Source: Paraphysoderma sedebokerense (taxonomy: Eukaryota; Blastocladiomycota; Physodermatomycetes; Physodermatales; Physodermataceae). From it: a DNA stretch of 64,000 nt. The DNA lies in contig JAHLJZ010000030.1 in NCBI GenBank assembly GCA_025602915.1, positions 124,001-188,000 of the forward strand. The letters are read 5' to 3'. Under the pieces are notes generated by a model. That model saw only the letters and a list, made by a program, of their open reading frames with translations. It was not told the origin of the DNA and ran no database searches. Made by a program: the position numbers and the translations under genes. Below, piece after piece: positions 10,868 to 23,000 of this stretch; within the stretch, counting starts at the first letter, position 1, and each line of letters starts with the position of its first letter.

Positions 10868-13800
10868 ATGGCTGGCCCACAGTCTAATAAGTGTTGTCTC
10901 AAACTCCTTTTGGCTCTTGCCACTTTATTGCCAATCTTGCATGCCCAAAATGGTTCGTATTATAATCATTCAAACTTGAATCGCGGTTCGGCCGCTACTT
11001 CTGCTTTTACACAGTCATTCCATCCCATGTTCCGAGTGGACTGTCGTCATTAACACATAAATTAGTTATTCGCGCGGGGGGCTCAAGTTTCGGAGGCGTG
11101 CTTTATAGTCAATGGATTTCAGCTTACAACGGTTTGCCCAAATGGGGAGATTCCTATAAGTTGAATTACAAAAGTAGCGACAGTCAAATTGGCCGAACAA
11201 TGTAAATTTTCTTATTAATATAACTTATTACTTCGACACGATTTTTGCATTTGTAACACACATAGGTATTTTTATTCAGGGTTCTTAACGACACTTATGT
11301 TTTCGGTGGAACGTAAGTGGTGATATTTCAACTCTTACTGGTTCTCAATTAAGGCGAAGTGTTATATAGTGACAGTGAAATGTCCGTCCAAGACATCCAA
11401 GCAATGGAACACGGCGGGATGTTACTGCTCCCTGCAGTTGCTGGCGCTATCGTTGTAGCGTACAATATTCCCGAATTGGAAGATACCCCCGATGTCTACC
11501 TCAACCTATCTCGACAACTTACTGCTAATATTTTTCTTGGCAAAGTCACAAAGTGGAATGATCCAGCGGTGCAAGCGCTCAATCCAGCAATTCAGGTAAT
11601 TCGACTTGCTCACTAAGAATCGATACAATGTCGGCTGGCGATAAACTAATCCACTTCTTATCTGTTATAGATGCCGAATGAGACGATCAATATTGTCGTG
11701 AGAAGAGACAAGAGCTCAACGACGTACAAATTTACTCATGCCTTATCGAAGTTCAGTGATGAATTTCGTACGACAGTTGGTATGTATACGTTTAGTGCAA
11801 TTCCGTATATTTGTCTGTTGCCTCACAAACCGAGTTAACCCTGCTTCATTTAGGTGCATCTTCTCTTCCCAACTGGGTTATTGTAAGTCTTGCATCTTGT
11901 GCTCTTTCCAGTAACTGAAACCATCGGCTGACTTCATACTAGCAACATTACAATGCAACTGGTAATGGTGGTGTCTCGTAAGTGCGCTTCCTTCCCGTGG
12001 TTTAAATTAAACAGCTATTGATGATTCCAATCTATCTGATTCTTTTCGCCAGGCGTGCCATCCATGGTTTTGATTACGCCCTCGGTTTCGTAGATGTTGC
12101 TTCTGCGCTGGAAAATCATGTTCCGTAAGTGCCATAGCGGAAATTCTTTCATTCCATTGCGATTTCTGACCCGTGACTAATTTTAGATATGCGACACTCA
12201 TCAACAAAGAAGGCTTTTACACACGCGCAGGATATCACAATATTGAATCTTCGATGGTCAATTTATCATCCTCTGCAATGGCCTCAGTCGGAAACGTCAG
12301 CGCCACCCTTGATCTGAATGATCTCACCGGGAATACTACATACCCGATTGTTGGTATGACTTATTATTTGTTGGATTCGAATGCGAATGCTTCCCGATGT
12401 CGCTTGCTCAGGTATGATATATCAATTGTCACAGTTGCATCCCGAGACTGAGATTCTGACGACTCTTTACAGAGAAACAGCTAGATATCTTACGTGGACT
12501 TATATATCACCGGTGAGTAAGCTAACGAATCGATAGGTCTTCAAATGGCAGAACTAATCCAATATTGTTGTTAGATTGCTACTGAAATTGCACACGAATT
12601 GTCGTTTGCTCCACTCAATGCTGAATTTCGAGCCAAATCTCTTGCTGCATTAAAATCTATTAGTTGTCAGACCGGCACCGGGACTTCTCAGACTTTGTGG
12701 GGTCAATGTAAGTTTAATTCGCTCTATTCCAAGCATATGTTTCGTGCTCTAATCACCCTCCCTTACTTAGCTGTTTGCGATGTAGGTGTTCATTATGTCT
12801 GTTTACAGGAAACAAATTAATTAACTGGTATATCCTAGAACGGATGTGCGCATGGCTCATGCACGTACGATTACGGATTCCAACCACAGACTGAAGTTTG
12901 TAAATGCGTACTTGGACATAAGAATGACAAAAAGTTAGACTGCTCAGAAGAAGTTGTTCCAACCATTATGGATTTCTCGAGCCCACTTGTTACGTTCATC
13001 GTTATTCTCGCGTCTCTCTTAGTTGCCGCAACTCTGGTCGTCATGGGTGTGGTCTTCAAATACCGAGATCATCAAGTCATTAAAGGTACATTATCTTAAT
13101 GAATTCTCTCCGATAGTTGGGCCTCGTTAACAATACGTCCGAAATGTTTCAGCCGCTTCGCCACTCTTTTGTCTTTTGTCGCTAGTCGGTGTACTATTTG
13201 CATTTGTCGATGTCTTCCTCTACGTTGGCAGACCCACTAATCTCATTTGCGCGTTCCGACCTTTAACTATCAGTTTCGCTTCCGCAATTTTCTTCGGGTA
13301 ACTATCTTTTCAAATGTTCGCAATTCTTTTGTCTGACAGTCGATTAATGATTTACTTGTGATGATTGTAGGACGATGCTTCCTAAGACTTTTAGTATGAT
13401 ATACGTCTTCTTTCCTCGAATTATGATCACATCACTGACATGTTTGTCATTCCAGGAATCTATAAAGTATTCCGAAGAATCCGTGCTTTACGCTCTAGTA
13501 TTAGCAATCGCCGCTTGCTCGTCCAAAGTGGCATGATTATCGGTGCTAATGTCGTTCTTCTTATTGTCTGGTACGCGATCGATATCCCACGACTCCACGA
13601 AGTCCCTACTGTCGATGAAATGCGTTTGGTTTGCGCTTCAGATAATCCAACAGTCGACGCTGCAATGGGGGACATTTTCCTTATTTACCATGGCCTTCTT
13701 ATTGCTGCAACGACTTTCCTTGCGGTTAAAGTCAGAGTTGCGAAAGACGTTTTCAATGAAGCCCCGAGTATTGGTATCTCTGTCTATGGTAAGTTGAAAA

Positions 13801-14717
13801 AGAAATACTTTACTACTGATGAAGGGGTAGGCAGTGGACTGATTTAGTGGCTTTTTTAGGTGTTACAACAGTCGCGATCTTCTTCGTCCCCATCAGCTTC
13901 ATTTCCAGTATTAATACCCAGACTTTATTTCTTCTTCGAACTTTGGCTTCAATCATCTGCGGTAGCACCGTCTTATTTGCGCTTTTTGGACCAAAGATAA
14001 TTGGAATTATGCGACCAGACTCACGAACCAAGCCCGGAGTCACTTCTACCATTACGCCTAGCTCTACTCAAAAACGTGCTAGCGCTAGTACTGCTGCAAC
14101 CAATGGAACTCTTCCTTCCAATATCGCGGCTGATGTATGTATATTACTTAAACTCCTATCCTTGCTGGCTGAACAGGAATATTGACTGGGCGTTTCAGTA
14201 TTACGCGACTGAATTCTACGTCAAGAAAAACGGTCTTCTTACTGTATGGAAGTTACTCAAAGTGACCATTGTCGCTCTCAAAGATTCTCCGGGTCATGGT
14301 TTGATTACATTTCATGACGGCACGGACTCGTCTGTGGTGAGTACAAAGATTTTAAGTCACAAGAACAATTCCATAGTTTCTAATAATTTCTATCAACAAA
14401 TATAGATACTCCATGCGTTGCGACTACAAGATGCGAAACTTGTGTGTGACGAAAAATTAAGAAGTACTGGCCATTCCTCCGGTGGTGGTTCAAGCAATGG
14501 CAACAATTCAGCGAACAAAGAAACTGTGACACCCAATACTGGCATTCCAAATTTTGGTCGCTTGATGTTTGCCGATGGGTATTATGATTTAGAGGGAAAA
14601 TCGCCATTGGCAATGGCTACACTTTTTAAGGTTTACAGTGCGTCAACCGCAACCAATCAACCTGTCGCAACGAATGCAAGAAAGTATTCTGTTATTACTA
14701 GTGTTATAGCTGCTTAA
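10868..14717 (+). CDS. Class C-like 7TM receptor with PstS-like phosphate-binding ectodomain
   Basis: About 16 short exons. A signal peptide (LLLALATLLPILHA) comes first. A PstS-type binding domain follows: IRAGGSSFGGVLYSQWISAY, LLPAVAGAIVVAYNIP, IFLGKVTKWNDPAVQALNP, INIVVRRDKSSTTYKFTHAL, later VPYATLINKEGFYTR. Against E. coli PstS by eye, ligand residues Phe11, Ser38, Arg135, Ser139 and Thr141 are kept, and Thr10 is Ser. A short Cys-rich, EGF-like linker (GCAHGSCTYDYGFQPQTEVC) leads to seven membrane segments with class C marks: DHQVIKAASPLFCLLSLVG, FRPLTISFASAIFFGTMLPK and TFRIYKVF. The cytoplasmic tail from about 14190 (YYATEFYVKKNGLLTVWKLL, LITFHDGTDSSVILHALRLQ) may be a small PH-like domain. 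It probably senses an extracellular oxyanion and signals through a G protein. The joint near 11312-11360 is unresolved. Confidence 0.85.
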
Positions 14718-15035
14718 TTATCGTAGGATTGCATTGTGAAAGATATTATGTATGGTAGTATAGGATGGTGAAAGATGTCGTGATTATTGTAGAATAAGAT
14801 GTCGATAGTTGTGTTTGTTTAGGCTTTAGCTTTACTTAGTATACCAGTTGTTGTTGCTCGCGTTAGTTATATTAAATATATCATTTAAACGATTTTACAT
14901 GCTCCGCCTGCACTATGTCAACAATGTCTGGCGATTTAAGGCACAACAAAGTTAACTCATGTTTCACGATTCAAAGAAACACAAGAATTTGAGGTAAGAT
15001 TCGCAAGTCTGTCATTGTTTGGAACTCACACTGCT
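14718..15035. other. Convergent intergenic region
   Basis: An AT-rich stretch between the stops of the receptor gene (+) and the universal stress protein gene (-). It should hold both 3' UTRs. No gene or repeat seen. Confidence 0.5.
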
Positions 15036-15828
15036 CTATTCATGATCTTTAACAACAGTCACAGGACACTATAATTAAGGAAAAGAGTGTTAAGATCGAG
15101 TCATATTTCGCTACAATGTGATTTGTCCGGCACAATTAAGCCAAACAAATAGTTGAAAAGTACCTTTAGATGATGGATACAATATTCCGATACAGAACCC
15201 AGTATGAATCTGTCAAATCAGAGTATGTCTGTCAGAACTTGAGTTCCGGAAAGACGTGATGAATGTAGAACGACAAGACTGAAATCACCTTTTTAGACCA
15301 CTCATATTCTTTGATCCTACGACAACCATTTTACACTCTGGCACGGTATCTTCAATGTATTTCTCTAGAATTGGTCCTACTTCACCTTCACCTTCAACGA
15401 CAATAAACTCATAGACTATTTCCCCGTCATACTTCTTCAAATACGATTTACATGAATCAGTGGCAGATGTAGCTTCATCTTGAATTTCGATATTATACGC
15501 CTTATCCAAATGATCACTGACAAAAATAAGAAGAGATGAATGATAATGTTAGAATCTCAGTGACTTCAATAATCGACATCTCGAATCGTAAACGTACAAG
15601 TATGGTAACCGACTTGTCCTATTTAGAGCAGTAACATAGACTACTAATAACTTATAGTCGACCGAAAGCTTCTTGACCAAGTCTGCTGCATAGTCGACTG
15701 CTTTAAACGAGGCCTAAAGAAGGATGTTATTCAACCGCTATGATTGAGTAGGAGAGTGCAATACCTACCGGAGAAGCGTCGACTCCGACAATAATCGTAT
15801 AGTTTTCTGCGGAAGTTGGCGATATCAT
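15036..15828 (-). CDS. Universal stress protein (UspA family)
   Basis: Single-domain USP of about 155 residues over five exons, the last two very short. It begins MISPTSAENYTIIVGVDASP (15828-15769), then SFKAVDYAADLVKKLSVDYK and KLLVVYVTALNRTSRLPY. The largest exon ends MVVVGSKNMSGLKR. The frame there reaches a TGA, but AAAAG|GTGATT is a donor and the domain continues in two small exons: FILGSVSEYCIHHLK (about 15215-15171) and CPVTVVKDHE plus TAG (15068-15036). This restores the ATP-binding signature G-x2-G-x9-G-S as GSKNMSGLKRFILGSVSEY, with slightly different spacing, and the final strand. USPs bind ATP and act in stress responses; the exact role here is unknown. Cytosolic. Confidence 0.85.
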
Positions 15829-16182
15829 TGATGAGAATGTACTTTATGAAATGAAACGAATTCTGTTGTTGTGGTGACGGACACAAAGTGTTGTACAGTG
15901 TACTGCGCCGGATCTTAAATGTCGGAGCCACGCAAGGTTTGCACACAGGAATGACTGTTTCGCTCAGATAAATCAAAAAAATATTTCACCACAAATTAGC
16001 ATAAATATATTGAATATTGTACAGAATCCAATTATAGAATTATAATTTACACAAATTTTCTTGGCTTACAGATTACAAAATCACATCCAGCACGACAAGT
16101 TGCTTCAAAGATCGACTCATGCATTTCATATAACCGAAATAACAAGGATGAATTAACTTTGATATTACCAGTTCTATCATCC

Positions 16183-17141
16183 TTACTTTTGCACTCCTTC
16201 ATCCAACAGAATCTCTTCATCCACTTGATTCATCTTTTTAACCTCGCGCCGGATTACCCAGGAAAACCATATAGCTCCGATGATACTGACTGTAATTCCC
16301 ACGGCGGAAATTACAAGAGCAATTGGATTCTTAAATTCCATATTTGAGTTCATAGCATCTACTAAAGATGTCAATGTACTCCCAATATATATACTAATTA
16401 AAAATTTGGGTAAAGCAATAAGCGAGGCAAATCCAAATGACCATGCAGAAATACTGGTTTGAGCGGCTAAGACATTTACTGCCGAATAGGGCCAGGGACC
16501 CAACCGAACACAGAGTAATATCTGGATTAACGAATTAGGAATAACAATAGTTGATAACAAGGTGACTAACGTTGAATTGACAATAACTGATACATACCCA
16601 AAAGCCTTTCTGCTCAATTACTTTATTCACCTGCAATAAATAACGATATTTCAATGAAATCCTGTTAAAATACTCTTTGAAAAGCGTTCTTGAGAGCGTA
16701 AAGCACCCAAGAGCACCGATCATTGAACCAGTTGCTAGCGGAAGGAAACCATGGGGAAATCCTATATTTAAAAATGGTAGCATTCGTCAGACGCATAGCC
16801 CTATCATGAATACGACTGAAAAGGAAAAACTTACCATATATAAACCCACACATAAATACTAATATGCTATAGCCGAATATTGGCGGAAAGCAGGTCAAAA
16901 TAATCAAAAGCAAGAGCAGGAAGTCCCCTCCCAAGCCCAAGCTTTTGATGAAGTCATACAACTGAGTTAATCCCTTTGCAACTGGTTCCCTAAATACGTA
17001 TAAGCCAGCTGCACCAATTGCAATGGAAACAACGACTATGAATAAGACTAGGTAAGTGCGTCGTCTGACGTTTGAGGTCCCAATTGTAGCATCCGGTGAA
17101 GGCGGGGGTTCGCTGTTGTCTATTCGGTCTGTTGATGCCAT
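16183..17141 (-). CDS. VTT-domain (Tvp38/TMEM64-like) membrane protein, copy A
   Basis: Polytopic protein of about 280 residues. A short acidic/Pro-rich N-terminus (MASTDRIDNSEPPPSPD) precedes a membrane segment (TYLVLFIVVVSIAIGAAGLY) and the VTT (SNARE-associated) domain: LTCFPPIFGYSILVFMCGFI, FPHGFLPLATGSMIGALGCF, TLSRTLFKEYF, then ILLCVRLGPWPYSAVNVLAA and PKFLISIYIGSTLTSLVDAM. A last membrane helix (VISAVGITVSIIGAIWFSWV) ends in RREVKKMNQVDEE. Introns lie near 16860-16770 and 16635-16510. VTT proteins such as yeast Tvp38, TMEM41B and VMP1 sit in ER/Golgi membranes, and some are lipid scramblases. This one is closest in layout to Tvp38. Its neighbour at 17640-18569 is a paralogue in the same orientation. 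Confidence 0.85.
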
Positions 17142-17639
17142 TTAAACGAAGCGACTATGTGAGAATGGACAATACCCTCTGTCGACCGCAAGATATAAGA
17201 CTGAAAATGTCGAAGGAAATCAATCAGCACCGGTAATGGTATTAGGTAAGAATAATTGAATGGGGCTGATGTCTACGATGCAGAAACTCAATTGTCCGAG
17301 TCATTAATATTTTTGCTTATCGTTTGCCAGGACCACTCATCGCAACTTGGGACTGTATATCAGCCCTAGAAAAACCCCGCTATATATGTATTCGTGAATG
17401 AGATGTGCCTCATTTCTGGTGACCGTAGAATTCATTCTCCGCCCATTCGTGCTAGTGAACCTTAACATTGAAATATATGTGTCAGCGCGGAGCAGAGATT
17501 ATCTCAAATAATTGCTTCTATGATAACAGTAGTATAGTATTTTTGCTATTAACAAATCAATTGAGCAAACCAAAGTAAAATGAATGCTTTGATTGACAGA
17601 ATTATCCAGTCTGCATTGATTAAACTTCGAGTTACAATG
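17142..17639. other. Intergenic region between the VTT paralogues
   Basis: Holds the 3' end of copy B and the promoter of copy A. No gene, TATA box or repeat was recognised. Confidence 0.5.
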
Positions 17640-18569
17640 TCAAACGACTTTGTCCTCGTCTTCCAAATTCACTTCATCAGATTGCGTTTGTTCGAATTTC
17701 ACAACTTCTCGCCGAATGATCCACCCACACCAGAGAGCGCCCAGCACTCCCACTACAATACCAGCGATTAATGCAATCAAGGATGCAATGTTGTCAGATT
17801 TACTGGGATCCCCAGATTCTAAGAGGGACGTCAATGTACTTCCAATGTACACGAAGGCCAAGAATCTCGGAGTGGACAAGAATGTCGCCAGAGCGAATTT
17901 CCATGTAGATATGCTTGTCTGAGCTGCTAGTACCGAAACTATAGAAAACGGATATGGCCCTAAGCGCACAATCAATAGAATCTTCACCAAAAAACGTGAG
18001 CTATAGCCAAATTCGATGCAGCCTGATGAATTTATGCTTACCCAAAATCCTTTTTTATCGATAACCTGGTTAGCCCGCAGAAGGAAGGTATATCTCGATG
18101 CCAGACGATTAAAATGATCTCTTAAGAGAGAGCGAGATAGCATAAAACAGGTGATGCTTCCTAGCGTAGATGCTGTCACAACGAGGAGGAATCCGAACGG
18201 AAACCCTGCAAATATTTTCGAGAGTTACTTAATGTTGTTTCAGAGATGGTATAATTAAGCTTTCATACCATATACGAACCCACCCATTATGGCAAAAATT
18301 GCGTAAATAAAGACTGGAGGAAAGCATGCCGCTGTCAATATCAGAAATATGATCACGTCCCCGGCCACATTCAATTTCTGAACTTTCGTAACAATGCTGC
18401 TGAGGATAACCGTAGCTTTATCCCGATATAAGAGGAAGAGCACAGCTCCTGCTGCAATGATGGCAACTATAAGTGCAGCTAAAAGGTATTTTCGTCGTCT
18501 TGAGCGGCGAGTTTCCTGGACACTATTATTGGTATCTTCCTCTACTGAGGATATTTCTATGTCGGACAT
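17640..18569 (-). CDS. VTT-domain (Tvp38/TMEM64-like) membrane protein, copy B
   Basis: Tandem paralogue of the gene at 16183-17141, about 280 residues, with the same order of parts. The N-terminus is acidic then basic (MSDIEISSVEEDTNNSVQET, RRSRRRK), followed by LLAALIVAIIAAGAVLFLLY, LTAACFPPVFIYAIFAIMGG, FPFGFLLVVTASTLGSITCF, MLSRSLLRDHFNRLASRY, KILLIVRLGPYPFSIVSVLA and RFLAFVYIGSTLTSLLESGD. It ends in a membrane helix and an acidic tail (SDEVNLEDEDKVV). Intron positions match copy A: after GGFVYG and after IDKKGFW. The two copies differ at many positions, so the duplication is not recent. Golgi or ER location and lipid handling are inferred from the family. Confidence 0.85.
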
Positions 18570-19106
18570 AGCTTTACCTAAAATCTGCTCATTGGACTGA
18601 CTTTGACCAAAGTAAATGAGATATTCGTAGGCTTTAATGAAGATTGCAGATTTAAGTTAACTCCTGCCTCGATCATCGTGCACGCTAGCATTCATTGAGG
18701 CTTGGTGCCCTTGTCGGAGGGGTACATCTAGACGCTAACCTTGCGTCAATGGAGGCTGGTAGCCAGTATCTGAGCTGCCATTTGACTATGCCATTTTTGC
18801 TGTGGAGGTTGGCGGCCGAAACCACATACAACAATGTATTGCGTGCGAAGTAAAAATGGGATGGAATGAATTTTATTCGGGATATTTACAACCCGTGAAA
18901 CCAATCTCCACGGGGACAGCGAAAATCTCTTATATTGCATTATATGCAACTCTGAAATCCACTCGTATTAACTCGAAAAAGTATTATTTTCCTTGGATAT
19001 CTTGGATCTCTCGATTATATATTTGTTTTCTTTGTATTTCTGGCTATCCTCGTAAGCGTAAACCTATGAAAATCAAGATTTGTGACAAAAAGTAATCGGG
19101 GTCAGA
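18570..19106. other. Intergenic region, no gene seen
   Basis: Holds the promoter of VTT copy B and the 3' UTR of the Yippee-like gene. The open frame at 18802-19095 (+) has no recognisable motif and is probably chance. Confidence 0.45.
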
Positions 19107-19733
19107 TTACATTTCGACGATTTGCAGAAATCTAAATCGCAAATATTCATCCAGATCTTTGATAATCGTCTGGAAACGATAAATTGAATATGTCAATGAG
19201 TAGCGAAAAGTTACGAACATATTTCCAGCCCACAATTGTATGACAAATGGCACAGCTAACGTCTGCGACGGTGTGAAGTCCTGTCATCAATAGTCTCTGT
19301 TCTTTCTGACCTAAACAGACATTTTCACTTTATCAAGAAATCGTTAATCGAGAACATATGCCTGCGTTTCCCTACATCGCTCAGCCAAGAGCTAATGAAA
19401 TTACATACACATGCTTGAATAGATATGCCCTCCCAGTTCGGCCTTGAAAACACTAAAAAGGATATGTCAGTTTACAAGTAGTTCATCCATGTAAACCTAA
19501 AAGAAAACTGGAGAAATATCATCCGTCGTCAATTACCTTGGACACTACATCATCATGAAGGCCCAAGTGCGTATGGCATGTGGTGCAGGTGTAGAATCGG
19601 CCTTGACCGTCAAGGTAGGAGGTAAATACCTACAAATGAATCAATTAAGAAGTGAGCATTCGATTCAGCTATAACTGTGGGAATTCGCAAAGAATACGGC
19701 GGATTCGACACCGCTCCGACGTACTTTGCCCAT
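19107..19733 (-). CDS. Yippee-like zinc-binding protein
   Basis: A small gene split into tiny exons. Exon 1 is only ATG GGC AAA (19733-19725). Exon 2 (19629-19537) gives VFTSYLDGQGRFYTCTTCHT then HLGLHDDVVSK. Exon 3 gives CFQGRTGRAYLFKH. Another exon gives QKEQRLLMTGLHTVADVSC then AICHTIVGWKY, and the last ends FRFLQIVEM plus TAA (19107). The two CxxC pairs (CTTC, CAIC), GRAYLFK, LLMTGLHTVADxxC and GWKY are the Yippee signature; the cysteines bind one zinc in a beta-tent fold. One joint, between LFKH and QKEQ, lacks a few residues in my reading, so a microexon around 19390-19400 is likely. Role unknown; in yeast the relative Moh1 is uncharacterised. Confidence 0.85.
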
Positions 19734-20083
19734 GTTCCTTCAAAATTGGAGTTTCTGCTGAAAACAGGAGAGGCAGAGAGGATGCACAGTGCTGTCACTG
19801 GCTAAGAATCGAGAATTTAAATGATGAGAGTGGGTTGTGAAGCTGCACACAGTAATTGCCGATTGATTTATCCAGCAGAGGCCCCGTTCCATCATGACTT
19901 CAGCTGGCCAAATGGCTCTTCAGTCGCGAGGACAATTTGTGAAACTCTCATCTCTGGGAAAAGGGCGAAGATGTCGATAACATGGAAATGTATTATCCAA
20001 AACCAAAGATGCATATCTATTAAAACATCGTGATCTCCTTATCTTACAAAATAAACATGAATATTATTATACAAGAATGATGC
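19734..20083. other. Intergenic region
   Basis: Holds the 3' UTR of the polymerase gene and the promoter of the Yippee-like gene, both minus strand. Nothing else seen. Confidence 0.45.
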
Positions 20084-23000
20084 CTAAGAATGTCGCAAGA
20101 CCCACTGCAGACATTCCTTCAGTAACTCTAAACCATGGAAATTAGCTACATTTCTTACAACTCTGAATTTCCTCAACATTGCCGATTTCTCTCGCATCAC
20201 CTTGTAATCTCCACTACATGTCCCACAAAACAGCAGCATATTCTCCATTTTCACGTCTTTGCATTTTAAACACTGCAGATCCTGTAATTGGTACATCATC
20301 AGTTCATTCATCACCATTTCCAACAAGGTCTCTTCTATCTGGAATTTATCATACGGCATCTCACATGCTGGGCATTTCCACTCCGGAGTTGAAGATGTTG
20401 AGCCTGCCGATGAAGCAACAAGTGAGGAGGAAACAATTGCTGGGTCACGACAAAAATCCAGATCGTGACAAGCATTACAAAAACTACAAATAACTTGCGA
20501 TAACTTCAAAGTTTCACAAGGATTCTGGAATCGAGCATCATCGCTGAATTCCCGGACACTGACAATGTCAAGCAAATTTCTCTTCATTACTCGAACCTCT
20601 TTTTCCAATTGTGGATCAAGGTTAAATACAGCGGTGACGTTCTTAATGAATTCCAATGTCGGATTTTTAAGGTCGAGATGACTTCCTGGTAGCCTTGGAA
20701 AAGCGTAGTTCGACCGAGTTTCGTCTTCGTCCGAGGCACCCACTTGATTCCGGAAAAATTGAGGAACTATTTTAAGCAGTTTTCTAGTAAAGTATGTGCT
20801 AACAATGGCTTTCTTGTATGCGAGATGATCCGTTAAACTACGGGGGGCAACTTTCGAAACATGGCTTGAAATGTTTGCTGCCGTAGCCGATGCTGATTGA
20901 GAGGGGGAGAAGAATCCGGATGGAGTGGACTGTGAAAGTAGGTAACGATTCTTGACTGGAGTCTCCCCAGGTCGAATAGTCTTTCGAGTTTCGAGACGGT
21001 GAAAGTAAACGGCGGCAACGAATTCGGTTACGAGATCTTTGAACGTGTCTTGTACCGCTGGGGGTAAAAACTCTTTAATATTCCATTGCATTTCGATGAT
21101 AGGTTCCGGTATTTCATCGGGGTATTCTGGTAATTCGTCATCGGTCGGTTGTGAGACAACGAAAGTTTCTAAATCATGAGTAGATATGCCGACTCCACCC
21201 CAATTTGCAGTATCCATCCATGCAAGTTCACTCCAATATTTAGTCGTGTCTAAAGTCATAATACTGAACAATGGTTTGTCGGATATACTCTTGACAATAC
21301 TATCGGCGTAGCTTTTTCCGGTGCTGAGCGAATTTTTCGTAGTTGCAATCAATATTCTCGAAAAATTAGCGTAAACGATTGATGAACCGAGGCGTTTGAA
21401 TTCTGCTACTAGCTGCATGAATACTTTTCTCATCATCGTATGAACAAGGGCGTATAGGCAAGGATCGAACAGCTTAGAATTGTGGCTCGTAACCCATCGA
21501 TAGAAATGTTGAACCATCATATCCGCATAGACACTAATCGGCGAATCCTTTTGTGCTGATAACAGCACGGTAGACACCCATCCTTTCACCATATTTCTAA
21601 GAATATTAAATAAAGCGATACTGACTTGACCGCTACCTCCTCCAATCATGCTGTTGACCGTGCCCTCTAATTGATCTTCAATTGCTCTATTTACATTTTC
21701 AAAGCCGAATCCAATACTTCCTTCGATTGAATTGATATTGTTCGCTTCAACCAACGTATTCACCGCCAAGTGAATGATGTCGATGTCAACACAAACGGTG
21801 TCATAGAGCCCAGGAGTATTAATCTCGGGGTTCACGACATCATCAAGCACATAACGATTCATATCTTCCTGGCGACCTCCTAAATCGGGCCTATCGGAAT
21901 TCGAATACCAAAGTACATAATCTGACTTTACTAATTTTCGAGCAAAGAACAAATCTGCCAGAAATAAAGGGGGATCATTTTCAATATTACAGAAAGGCAC
22001 ATCTGCATAACGGGCAAGATTGATACGTTCATGTAATACAGATCCAAGATTGAAAAAGTTGAACAAGACTCGGCGCGATGCATAACGTTGCCAGTCCAAA
22101 GCAGGGAACGCAGAGTCAGCTCGGTGAGATGCGATGTATACATGCGGGAAATCATTGATCGGTCGAATAATATGAGTCATAGATGACCTTGGGGTTTGAA
22201 TGACAATTGTAGTGGGACCGTGACGTTCTGAATGATAATCGCTTATTAATCGACTGACATATCGTGCGGCATCATCATCATTTCGGAAAACTTTTGTCTC
22301 AAAATCGAGAGTATCCGGGTATTCAAAGACCGTATTAACCAAATCTTCTTTCGACAATCGAACCTGATATCTCTCCTCGTATTGATTTCTCAAATTTGGC
22401 AAAGCCAAGTTATTTCCAGGATCAACAACAACGACGGTGGCCTTTCGCGTAACAGTTGAAAATAAAGCGTAGACGTGTCGAATTTCATTCTGCGAATGAT
22501 AGAGAAACAGATAATGTAGTGGCGCCAGACCGTCTGTTAATTGGGGTAAGTATGGAGATTTACCGACAGTTTCGTGCTTTAGATCCGACAACTCGAATCC
22601 CTCTTCCAGCCCTTTCCTCAAGGCCTGGGGTTTAGACCGGTCAATTGAGCAAAGACAACCCAAATTCAGCAATGCTCTGAATAAAAGCGGTACTCGAGTT
22701 TCATAAGCTCCCTCAACATGCGGATTATTGCAAGACTTCGTAATCTGTTCTATGTTTGCCCGATAATAAGATTCAGAAGTAGTAACTTGATATAGATTGA
22801 AGACGGGATGCGAATGGGGAAGATGCTTCGACACTCTTTCGAGCTTCACTTGAGAAGAGAATTTAGTTGGACTGTCTTCTTGGGTATTAACATAAAATAT
22901 CCTTGGTATTTGTAGCTTGATGGCATGGAGGGAAGAATCGATCAGTACCCAAAGGCGACATTCACCGGGGACTTCGGTTTCCACAATTTGAACTATTTGC

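Noticed and set aside
15285-15509. Universal stress protein apparently truncated before the end of its ATP-binding motif
   Set aside because: The stop lies just after a splice donor; two small downstream exons restore the motif and the final strand.
18802-19095. Plus-strand open frame of 97 codons
   Set aside because: Unusual composition, no motif; lies between the VTT and Yippee-like genes, where UTRs are expected.
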